This document shows positions 52,567 through 62,505 of a stretch of DNA of 64,000 nt, piece after piece. Made by a program: the position numbers and the translations under genes. The stretch comes from SCTM01 sp965279655. Lineage in GTDB: Bacteria; Pseudomonadota; Alphaproteobacteria; Rhodospirillales; Rhodospirillaceae. The stretch's first letter is position 1. Each line of letters starts with the position of its first letter. The stretch is taken from NCBI GenBank assembly GCA_965279655.1, contig OZ257255.1, positions 3,782,001 through 3,846,000 of the forward strand, in the 5' to 3' direction. Under the pieces are notes generated by a model that made no database searches, was not told the origin of the DNA, and was given only the letters and a program-made list of their open reading frames with translations.

Positions 52567-53130
52567 TTACGCATCCAGGTCTTCGTTGTCCCGCGCGGCC
52601 AGGGCGACTTCCGCCATGGGCGCGGCGTCACGATAGCGTGTGAGCGGATTGAGCTCCGCGCCGCCGGGCATCACCGGCCGCGCGGCGAAGCGGCGCGTAC
52701 TGATCATACGATCGTACATCACCAGGGCGCCGGCGATGCCGACGTTGAGGCAGAATTTCGTGGGAATCCGGATGATGTGATCGCAGCGCGCCACCAGCGC
52801 CGGCGACAGGGAGTTGCGCTCCGGCCCCATTACGTACGCGGCGCAGCGCGGATGGGTGAAGCTGGGCAGTTCCACGGAGTCATCCATCAGTTCAACGCCG
52901 ACAAGGGCGCAGCCCTTGGGCATCAGCATCTCGCCCACGGACGGGAAGCTGTAGAACGGCAGATTGGACAGGGCGGATGACGTATCGGATTGACCGATCT
53001 CGGACTTGCGATAGGTCGCCGCGATGGTGAACACGAAGCTCGCATCGAACGCATGCGCGCTGCGGAACAGGTTGCCCACATTGAAGGGCTTGTTGATGCC
53101 CTCCACGCCGATGCCGAAATATCCACGCAT
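52567..53130 (-). CDS. SPOUT RNA methyltransferase (TrmH/SpoU family)
   Basis: Encodes 187 residues with the three SPOUT motifs: NKPFNVGNLFRSAHAF, AYVMGPERNSLSPAL, and RIPTKFCLNVGIAGALVMYD. It should methylate the 2'-hydroxyl of tRNA or rRNA using SAM; the exact target cannot be chosen. It follows acetoacetyl-CoA synthetase by only four bases on the same strand. Confidence 0.88.
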   Translation of the reverse strand: MRGYFGIGVEGINKPFNVGNLFRSAHAFDASFVFTIAATYRKSEIGQSDTSSALSNLPFYSFPSVGEMLMPKGCALVGVELMDDSVELPSFTHPRCAAYVMGPERNSLSPALVARCDHIIRIPTKFCLNVGIAGALVMYDRMISTRRFAARPVMPGGAELNPLTRYRDAAPMAEVALAARDNEDLDA

Positions 53131-53134
53131 ATGA

Positions 53135-55111
<1,977 letters not shown>

Positions 55112-55198
55112 GGCTGCACAGGTATCACAGCCGCCGCTGTGCCCAAAGTGCTTCCGCGCGGGGCTTTCCATCACCTCGGACCGTTAGCAGACCGTGAG

Positions 55199-56107
55199 AT
55201 GTCCGAGCCGCTGACCCCGCCGCCCGCGACTACCTTGCCGCCGATCGACAACAAGCGCGGCGCGCGGTGGATGATCGCGGCCTCGCTGTGCTTCGCGGTG
55301 ACCATCGTGCTGGTGAAGCGGCTTGGTACCGAGTTCGCGTCGCCCGAGATCGCCTTCATCCGCTCCCTGTTCGGTCTCGCGCTCGTCGCGCCGTTCGTGG
55401 CGCGCCAAGGTCTCGGTGCGTTCCGCACGAAGAGTCCGGGCCTGCATCTCACGCGGATCCTGTTCGTGGTCGTGGGGATGAACCTGAGCTTCTACGCCGC
55501 GACGCACCTGCCGATCGCCACCGCGTCCGCGCTGAGTTTCACGCGGCCGCTCTTCATGATTGTGCTGGGCGTGTTGGTGCTGGGTGAGATCGTGCGGTGG
55601 CGGCGCGGGGTGGCGACCATCGTGGGGTTCGCCGGCGTGATCATCATGCTGGGGCCGAACGACTTCGGTTTGTCGTGGCCCGCGCTCGCGGCCTTGGGCG
55701 CGGCGGCGGCAGCCGCATGTTCGGTGTCGGTTGTGCGCCGGCAGGCGGCGGTGGACGGGCCCGGCACGGTGATGGCGTGGTTCTCCGTCGGCGCGGCGGT
55801 GCTGTGTCTCTTTCCCGCAATCCCGGTGTGGGAGACGCCGCAGACTCTCGAACAGTGGATGCTGCTGGCCGGCGTGGGGATCGCGTCGTCGCTGGGGCAG
55901 TACCTGATGATCCACGCCTACATCCACGGCGAGGCGACGGTGCTGAACCCGATCGACTACAGTCAGATCATCATGACCGCGATCATGGGGTATTTCGTGT
56001 TCAGCGAAATCCCCAGCCTGTGGACCTGGGCGGGGGCTGCCATCATTGTGGCTTCGACTCTCTACATTCTCTTCCGCGAGCAGGCGCTGGCCAAAGGACG
56101 CAGCTAG
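55199..56107 (+). CDS. DMT superfamily (EamA) transporter
   Basis: Encodes 302 residues with ten membrane helices in two EamA repeats. The first contains RWMIAASLCFAVTIVLVKRL and FIRSLFGLALVAPFVARQGL. The second contains VMAWFSVGAAVLCLFPAIPV and NPIDYSQIIMTAIMGYFVFS. Probable metabolite exporter. A very long upstream frame is an antisense shadow; ATG 55199 gives the family start. Its TAG overlaps the TAG of the convergent gene. Confidence 0.88.
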   Translation: MSEPLTPPPATTLPPIDNKRGARWMIAASLCFAVTIVLVKRLGTEFASPEIAFIRSLFGLALVAPFVARQGLGAFRTKSPGLHLTRILFVVVGMNLSFYAATHLPIATASALSFTRPLFMIVLGVLVLGEIVRWRRGVATIVGFAGVIIMLGPNDFGLSWPALAALGAAAAAACSVSVVRRQAAVDGPGTVMAWFSVGAAVLCLFPAIPVWETPQTLEQWMLLAGVGIASSLGQYLMIHAYIHGEATVLNPIDYSQIIMTAIMGYFVFSEIPSLWTWAGAAIIVASTLYILFREQALAKGRS

Positions 56108-56412
56108 CCGCCCGCTGCGTCATCCATGAACCGCGCGAGTTCGATGTCGCGCGCGCTGACACCGCCGCAATCGTGGGTGGCGAGCGTCACATCCACCTTG
56201 TTGTAGACGTTGAACCACTCGGGATGATGGTCCATCTTCTCGGCCTTGAGGGCGCAGCGGCTCATGAATCCGAAAGCGGCGTTGAAGTCGCGGAACGTGA
56301 AGCTGCGCTGGATTGCGTCGCGGCCGGGAACGTCTTTCCAAGCCGGAAGCGCTTTGAGCGCTTCGGCGCGGTGCGCCGGATCGAGTTTCGAGACCGCTGA
56401 TTTTTGGACCAT
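56104..56412 (-). CDS. phhB: Pterin-4a-carbinolamine dehydratase
   Basis: Encodes 102 residues with the dehydratase signature KMDHHPEWFNVYNKVDVTLA followed by a THDCGGVSARDIELA segment. It recycles carbinolamine tetrahydropterin after aromatic amino acid hydroxylation. No phenylalanine hydroxylase is in the window, and such proteins can also serve folate-related reactions. AGGAG precedes ATG 56412. It is divergent from the zincin at 56427. Confidence 0.93.
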   Translation of the reverse strand: MVQKSAVSKLDPAHRAEALKALPAWKDVPGRDAIQRSFTFRDFNAAFGFMSRCALKAEKMDHHPEWFNVYNKVDVTLATHDCGGVSARDIELARFMDDAAGG

Positions 56413-56426
56413 GAGGGGAAGGCTCC

Positions 56427-56846
56427 TTGGATAAGCCGATTTCACCGCCGTCGCTGGAGGACATCGACAAGCTTGCCCGCGCGGCATTGGCGAGCTTACC
56501 CGAGCCGTTCCAGGGCTTCACCAAGGGCGTTGTGCTGCAGGTCGCCGATTTTCCCGACGACGAAGTGTGCGAGCAGATGCAACTCGACAGCCCGTTCGAC
56601 ATCCTGGGCCTGTACCAAGGCATCTCGATCGCGGAGCGGGGCACGGAAGCCTCGGGCACCATGCCGGACATGGTGTTCCTCTATCGCCGGCCGATCATCG
56701 ACTATTGGGCGGAGACGTCGGAAGACCTGCGCCATGTGGTGCGCCATGTGCTGGTGCACGAGATCGGCCATCACTTCGGTCTGTCCGACGAGGACATGGA
56801 AGCGATCGAGGCGGAAGCGGACGTGGACGAGTCCAAGGGCGCCTAA
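56427..56846 (+). CDS. Zincin-like metallopeptidase family protein
   Basis: Encodes 139 residues from a TTG. The zinc-binding HEIGHHFGLSDEDM (HExxHxxG) is at about 117-130, and LGLYQGISIAERG with PDMVFLYRRPI are typical of this small minimal-zincin family. Its peptidase activity is unproven. The start is only 14 bases from the divergent phhB start. No signal peptide. Confidence 0.85.
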   Translation: MDKPISPPSLEDIDKLARAALASLPEPFQGFTKGVVLQVADFPDDEVCEQMQLDSPFDILGLYQGISIAERGTEASGTMPDMVFLYRRPIIDYWAETSEDLRHVVRHVLVHEIGHHFGLSDEDMEAIEAEADVDESKGA

Positions 56847-56855
56847 CGCACGCCT

Positions 56856-57605
56856 TCATTTCACCGCGGCGAGCAGCGCATTCACATAGGCCGGGACCGT
56901 GGTCGAAGCGGTGCCGTAGTGCGCTTCCGCGAACTGGGACGCGCCGCGCGACGGCTCGAGATTGATCTCCACCGTGTGCGCGTCGCCGAGACGGCGCACC
57001 AGGTTCACGAAGCCGGCGGCGGGATAGACATTGCCCGACGTGCCGATGGAGATGAACAGATCGCATTCGCTGAGGGCTGCTTGAATGCGGTCCATGTCCA
57101 AAGGCATCTCGCCGAACCAGACGACGTGAGGGCGCATGCCGCCGGGCGCGTCGCAGCCTTCACACACCGTGGCCAACGACATATCGCCTTCCCACGGCAC
57201 GATGTGCCCGCAACCGTTGCAGCGGGCCTTGGAATGAACGCCGTGCATATGGATGAGACGGGTGGAGCCGGCGCGTTCGTGCAGGGAATCCACGTTTTGG
57301 GTGACGATCAGCACGTCGCCGGGCCACGCCTGCTCGAGCCGCGCGAGCGCCAGATGGGCGGCATTGGGAGCCACGGTGCTGGTGCGGTGTCGGGCGCGGC
57401 GCATGTTGTAGAACGCGTGCACGCGCTCCGGATCGCGCGCGAAGGCCTCGGGCGTGGCGACATCTTCCAGCCGCACCTTGGCCCAGATGCCGTCAGGATC
57501 GCGAAAGGTTTCCAGCCCCGATTCCTGGGAAATGCCCGCACCGGTGAGGATCACGATGCGGCCGTCCGGCGGGGGAACGTGAGCAAGGGACAGGACGTCT
57601 TGCAT
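56856..57605 (-). CDS. cobB: NAD-dependent protein deacylase (sirtuin)
   Basis: Encodes 249 residues. NAD-binding GAGIS (22-26), TQNVDSLHERAG, and catalytic His121 in HMHGV are present. A Zn ribbon uses Cys129, Cys132, Cys148 and Cys151. Tyr66 and Arg69 (AFYNMRR) match the SIRT5-class acyl pocket, so desuccinylation or demalonylation may be favoured. The gene is divergent from LMW-PTP. Confidence 0.93.
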   Translation of the reverse strand: MQDVLSLAHVPPPDGRIVILTGAGISQESGLETFRDPDGIWAKVRLEDVATPEAFARDPERVHAFYNMRRARHRTSTVAPNAAHLALARLEQAWPGDVLIVTQNVDSLHERAGSTRLIHMHGVHSKARCNGCGHIVPWEGDMSLATVCEGCDAPGGMRPHVVWFGEMPLDMDRIQAALSECDLFISIGTSGNVYPAAGFVNLVRRLGDAHTVEINLEPSRGASQFAEAHYGTASTTVPAYVNALLAAVK

Positions 57606-57661
57606 CGGACAGGCGACTGGCTCATATCGGCAGAGGAAACATCAGTCTATTGGGATCGACC

Positions 57662-58168
57662 ATGACCCAAAAGGAGATTCCCGGTTTGAGCCCGCGCATG
57701 TATCGCGTGCTGTTCGTGTGCACGGGAAATATCTGCCGTTCGCCCACCGCCGAAGCGGTGTTCCGCCATCAGGCGGAACAAGCGGGATTGAGCGCCAGCC
57801 TCGGGATCGATTCCGCGGGCACCCATGACTATCACGTCGGCGATCCGCCGGATTCGCGCAGCGTCGCCGCCGCGAAGACGCGCGGCTTCGACATGAGCGC
57901 GCTGCGGGCGCGCAAGGTGCGCCGCGAGGATTTCAAGACCTTCGACCTCATCCTCGCCATGGACAGCGACCATCACGATCATCTGATGGCGTTGCGGCCC
58001 AACGACGCCAAGGCCGAGATACGGCTGTTCCTGGACTATCATCCGGAGAAGCGGGTGAAGAACGTGCCGGACCCCTACTACGGCGGGCCGGAAGGCTTCG
58101 TAAAGGTGCTCGACCTGGTGGAAGCTGCGAGCGCCGCGCTACTGGCCGAAATCAAGCGCGGCCTGTGA
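57662..58168 (+). CDS. Low-molecular-weight protein tyrosine phosphatase
   Basis: Encodes 168 residues. The P-loop CTGNICRSP has nucleophile Cys20 and Arg26. The general acid is in VPDPYYGGPEGF. The family dephosphorylates tyrosine or small aryl/sugar phosphates. It precedes fructosamine kinase by ten bases; a related human phosphatase is known to act on ribulosamine-5-phosphate on proteins, so a deglycation role is possible. A TTG four codons upstream is less likely as start. Confidence 0.92.
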   Translation: MTQKEIPGLSPRMYRVLFVCTGNICRSPTAEAVFRHQAEQAGLSASLGIDSAGTHDYHVGDPPDSRSVAAAKTRGFDMSALRARKVRREDFKTFDLILAMDSDHHDHLMALRPNDAKAEIRLFLDYHPEKRVKNVPDPYYGGPEGFVKVLDLVEAASAALLAEIKRGL

Positions 58169-58178
58169 TCGGATTAGC

Positions 58179-59021
58179 GTGAGCGATCTCGACGCCCTCA
58201 TCGCTGCCGCCCTGGGCAGCAACGTTGTCGCCAACCGCGCGTTGAGCGGCGGCTGTGTCGCCGATGTGCGGCATGTGACGCTTAGCGATGGCCGCGAGAT
58301 CGTTGCCAAGCTGGGAACCGGCATGGCGCTTGAAGCGCGCATGCTCGGGTATCTCGCCGAGCACAGCCGCGTCCCGGTGCCGCGCGCGCTGCTGGCGGCG
58401 GAAGATTTGCTGCTGATGGACTACATCGCGGCCGGCGATGAGATCGACGACGCGGCCGAGATGGACGCGGCGGAGAAGATCGCGGCCCTTCACGGCATCA
58501 CCGGGCCCACATTCGGCCTATCCTTCGAGACCGCCATCGGCGGCTTGGCGCAACCCAACGCGCGGGCGCGGTCGTGGCGCGCGTTCTTCCGCGACCGGCG
58601 CCTGATGCACATGGCGCAGGAAGCGCTGACGGCCAAACGCCTGCCCGATGCGCTGATGACACGGATCACCAATCTCGCCGATCATCTCGACCGGTGGATT
58701 TCCGACGATGCGGAGCCGGCCCTGATCCACGGCGACCTGTGGGGCGGCAATATCCTGGTGCGCGGCGGCAAGCTGGTGGGCCTGGTGGATCCGGCGATCT
58801 CCTATTCCGATCCGGAAATCGAGCTCGCCTTCGCCACGCTGTTCAACACCTTCGGCAAGGCGTTCTTCGCCCGTTACAACGAACTGCGGCCGATCGCGCC
58901 CGGGTTCTTCGAGGAGCGGCGCGATCTCTACAACCTCTATCCGCTGCTGGTGCACGTGCGCCTGTTCGGCGGCTCCTACGTCAGCGATGTGGAGCGCACC
59001 CTGACGCGATTTGGCCACTAA
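58179..59021 (+). CDS. Fructosamine kinase family protein
   Basis: Encodes 280 residues from GTG. The kinase-like fold has KLGTGMALEARMLGYLAEHS, LLLMDYIAAGDEID, ALIHGDLWGGNILVRGGKLV (catalytic HGDxxxxN) and GLVDPAISYSDPEIELAFAT. Bacterial members phosphorylate ribulosamines and other sugar-amine adducts on proteins. Cotranscribed with LMW-PTP. Confidence 0.92.
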   Translation: MSDLDALIAAALGSNVVANRALSGGCVADVRHVTLSDGREIVAKLGTGMALEARMLGYLAEHSRVPVPRALLAAEDLLLMDYIAAGDEIDDAAEMDAAEKIAALHGITGPTFGLSFETAIGGLAQPNARARSWRAFFRDRRLMHMAQEALTAKRLPDALMTRITNLADHLDRWISDDAEPALIHGDLWGGNILVRGGKLVGLVDPAISYSDPEIELAFATLFNTFGKAFFARYNELRPIAPGFFEERRDLYNLYPLLVHVRLFGGSYVSDVERTLTRFGH

Positions 59022-59142
59022 CGGCGGGCCTAAATCGCCCTCGCCCCCTGGCCACGCTCGGCGGCGCGTGATACTTGTGCCCCTTGAACGGCGCGGCATT
59101 TCCGGCCCGTTTAACGACCAATATTTGGCGACAAGGTGATTT

Positions 59143-59850
59143 ATGGCGGTCAGCAAAACTTATGCCTCTTCCGTGGAGGCCCTCGCGGGCCTGCTGCGCG
59201 ACGGCATGACGATCATGTCGGGCGGGTTCGGACTGTGCGGAATCCCCGAATCCCTGATCGACGCCGTGAAAGACTCCGGCGCCAAGAACCTGACGGTGAT
59301 TTCCAACAACGCGGGCGTTGACGGGATCGGCCTGGGGAAGCTGCTGGAGACCCGGCAGATCTCGAAAATGATCAGCTCCTACGTCGGCGAGAACGCGACC
59401 TTCGCCAAGCAGTACCTCGCCGGTGAGCTGCAGATCGAATTCAACCCGCAAGGCACCTTGGCGGAACGCATCCGCGCCGGCGGCGCGGGCATCCCCGCCT
59501 TCTTCACGCGCACGGGCGCGGGCACGAAGGTGGCGGAGGGAAAAGAGGTGCGCGAATTCGACGGCCACCAGTATGTGATGGAGCGTTCGCTGTTCGCCGA
59601 TGTCGCGCTGATCCACGCGTGGAAGAGCGATAAGGAAGGCAACCTCGTCTACAACATGACGGCGCGGAACTTCAATCCGATGATGGCGACGGCGGCGAAG
59701 GTCACCATCGCCGAGGTCGAGGAGCTTGTGGAGAACGGCGAGATCAATCCGGACCACATCATCACGCCGGGCATCTTCGTGCATCGCATCGTCAAGCTCG
59801 ACAATGTGGTGAAGCGCATCGAACAGCGCACCGTCCGCAAGCGCGCGTAA
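59143..59850 (+). CDS. scoA: 3-oxoacid CoA-transferase subunit A
   Basis: Encodes 235 residues of CoA-transferase family I alpha subunit: MTIMSGGFGLCGIPESLIDA, LTVISNNAGVDGIGLGKLL, ELQIEFNPQGTLAERIRAGG, GAGIPAFFTRTGAGT. It partners the beta subunit, starting 13 bases after its stop, to transfer CoA from succinyl-CoA to acetoacetate or another 3-oxoacid. AAGGTG precedes the ATG. Confidence 0.94.
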   Translation: MAVSKTYASSVEALAGLLRDGMTIMSGGFGLCGIPESLIDAVKDSGAKNLTVISNNAGVDGIGLGKLLETRQISKMISSYVGENATFAKQYLAGELQIEFNPQGTLAERIRAGGAGIPAFFTRTGAGTKVAEGKEVREFDGHQYVMERSLFADVALIHAWKSDKEGNLVYNMTARNFNPMMATAAKVTIAEVEELVENGEINPDHIITPGIFVHRIVKLDNVVKRIEQRTVRKRA

Positions 59851-59863
59851 TAAGGAGCACATC

Positions 59864-60511
59864 ATGGCTTGGGATCGCGATCAGATGGCTGCCCGCGCCG
59901 CGCAGGAATTGCGCGACGGGTTTTACGTCAACCTCGGCATCGGCATTCCCACGCTGGTGGCGAACCACGTGCCGCCCGGCATGTCGATTCAGCTGCACAG
60001 CGAGAACGGCATGCTCGGCATGGGCCCGTTCCCGTTCGAGGGCGAAGAGAACGCCGACCTGATCAATGCCGGCAAGCAGACGGTGACCACACTGCCGTCC
60101 ACCAGCTTCTTCGACAGCGCGCTTTCGTTCGCGATGATCCGCGGTGGGCACATTCAGCTGTCGATCCTCGGCGCCCTGCAGGTCGCGGACAACGGCGATC
60201 TGGCGAACTGGATGATCCCCGGCAAGATGGTGAAGGGCATGGGCGGCGCCATGGATCTGGTGGCCGGCGTGCCGCGCGTGGTCGTGCTGATGGAACACAC
60301 CGCCAAGGGCGAAGCCAAGATCCTGAAGAAGTGCACGCTGCCGCTCACGGGCGCCGGCGTGGTGAACCTGATCGTCACCGATCTGTGTGTGATGGAAGTC
60401 GGCCGGCCCGGGCTCACGCTCATCGAGCTCGCGACGGGCGTAACTGTCGATGAAGTGCGCGCGAAGACCGAACCGGCGTTCACCGTGAAGCCGGGCCTGA
60501 AGGTCGCCTAA
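59864..60511 (+). CDS. scoB: 3-oxoacid CoA-transferase subunit B
   Basis: Encodes 215 residues. The catalytic glutamate is Glu47 in QLHSENGMLGMGPFP. GFYVNLGIGIPTLVANHVPP, GGHIQLSILGALQVADNGDL and TDLCVMEVG are conserved. It carries the CoA-thioester intermediate. Its TAA overlaps the TAG of thpR on the other strand (CTAA). Confidence 0.94.
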   Translation: MAWDRDQMAARAAQELRDGFYVNLGIGIPTLVANHVPPGMSIQLHSENGMLGMGPFPFEGEENADLINAGKQTVTTLPSTSFFDSALSFAMIRGGHIQLSILGALQVADNGDLANWMIPGKMVKGMGGAMDLVAGVPRVVVLMEHTAKGEAKILKKCTLPLTGAGVVNLIVTDLCVMEVGRPGLTLIELATGVTVDEVRAKTEPAFTVKPGLKVA

Positions 60512-61056
60512 ACGGGGACCATCGGCCCCAACTCATAGTCGGTCAGCGGCGTATAGACCGATCCGCCCTTACCCAGGTGGCTTTCGAACAGGGTGAAGCG
60601 GTCGATCGTCCACGGGCCGGCGTGGAACAAGCTGTTGCCCTCGATGAAATTCTGCAGGCGATGGGCGTCCGCCTGCGCGAAGCGCGCTAGCGTGATGTGC
60701 GGCGTGAACTTGCGGCCCTCCGGCGGCTGACCGCCGCGCACCACGGCGGACTCGATTTTCTGCTGCAGGAAGTTCAGCGGTTCCGACGGCGTGACGCCAA
60801 CCCATAGGGCTTTGGCCTTGGGCCCTTGCCCGAATGTGCCGACACCATGGAGATGGAGATCGAAGCCGGGCGCGGAAACCTGGTCCAGCATCTCGGCGAT
60901 GTCCTCGGCGTCGTTGCGCTGCACTTCACCGATGAAGCGAAGTGTGACGTGCATGTTCGAGGGATCGACCCAGCGCGCGCCGGGCAGGCCGCTTTGGAAA
61001 ATCGCCAAACGGTTGGCGAGCGTTTCCGGAACGCCGATGCCGACGAAGAGACGCAT
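60508..61056 (-). CDS. thpR: RNA 2',3'-cyclic phosphodiesterase (LigT/ThpR)
   Basis: Encodes 182 residues of the 2H phosphoesterase family with the two HxTL motifs, His36 in MHVTLRFIGEV and the second in TPHITLARFA. It hydrolyses RNA 2',3'-cyclic phosphate ends and was first seen as an in vitro tRNA ligase activity. It starts one base after the stop of the downstream-facing tesA gene on the same strand, so cotranscription is expected. Confidence 0.93.
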   Translation of the reverse strand: MRLFVGIGVPETLANRLAIFQSGLPGARWVDPSNMHVTLRFIGEVQRNDAEDIAEMLDQVSAPGFDLHLHGVGTFGQGPKAKALWVGVTPSEPLNFLQQKIESAVVRGGQPPEGRKFTPHITLARFAQADAHRLQNFIEGNSLFHAGPWTIDRFTLFESHLGKGGSVYTPLTDYELGPMVPV

Positions 61057-61057
61057 G

Positions 61058-61793
61058 CTATTTGCGCTTTGCTTCCGCCTGCGCGATCAGCTTCTCGGTC
61101 AGCGGCAGGAGACCCTTCACCATCACCGCCACCCCTTTGGGCGCGGGATGCATGCCGTCGGCCTGGTTCATCTCCGGCACGGCGGCGACGCCGTCGAGGA
61201 AGAACGGATAGAACAGAACGCCGCTCTCCTTCGCGACCGTGGCGAAAGCGCCGGCGTAGCGCTTGCCGTAGTCGCGGCCCAGGTTCGGCGGCGCGAGCAT
61301 GCCAGCCATGAGGATGGGGATGTTTTCCTGCCGCAGACGCGCGACGATCTTGCGCAGGTTCGCTTCCGTCACAGCCGGATCGACGGCGCGCAGGCCGTCG
61401 TTGGCGCCCAGCGCCAGAATGACGGCATCGGGTTTGGAGGCCAGCGACCAATCCAGGCGGCTGACGCCGCCGCTGGTGGTATCACCGGAGACGCCGGCGT
61501 TGATGACGGTCACGTTGTCGTGACCCTTGGCCTTCAACGCCTTTTCGAGCTGTGCGGGAAAGGCCTGCTTGATGTCGTCCAGGCCGTAGCCGGCGGTGAG
61601 GCTGTCGCCGTAAGCCAGGATCTTGATCGGCACTTTTAATGATTCCGCGGCGATTGCGGACAAGCCGGAAAACACCAATATCGCCACGGTCAAAGCCAAG
61701 GCTATCGTTACCGGGCGCTTACACGCTTGGCCTGCCGTTGGCTGTCTTTGCGTGTTAGGTCTGCGCAGCAATGAGTGGAGCAACTTCAGCGTC

Positions 61794-61795
<2 letters not shown>
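61058..61795 (-). CDS. tesA: SGNH arylesterase / thioesterase I-like protein
   Basis: Encodes 245 residues. A basic N-terminus and a hydrophobic signal/anchor (about 28-48) precede the GDSL domain: LAYGDSLTAGYGL with Ser65, VTVINAGVSGDTTSGG, LALGANDGLRAVDP, and the acid/base pair in QADGMHPAPKGV. It acts on acyl esters or thioesters in the periplasm. Its ATG overlaps the ATG of the divergent ATPase. A TTG four codons in (61783) could be the true start. Confidence 0.88.
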
Positions 61796-62504
<709 letters not shown>

Positions 62505-62505
62505 C

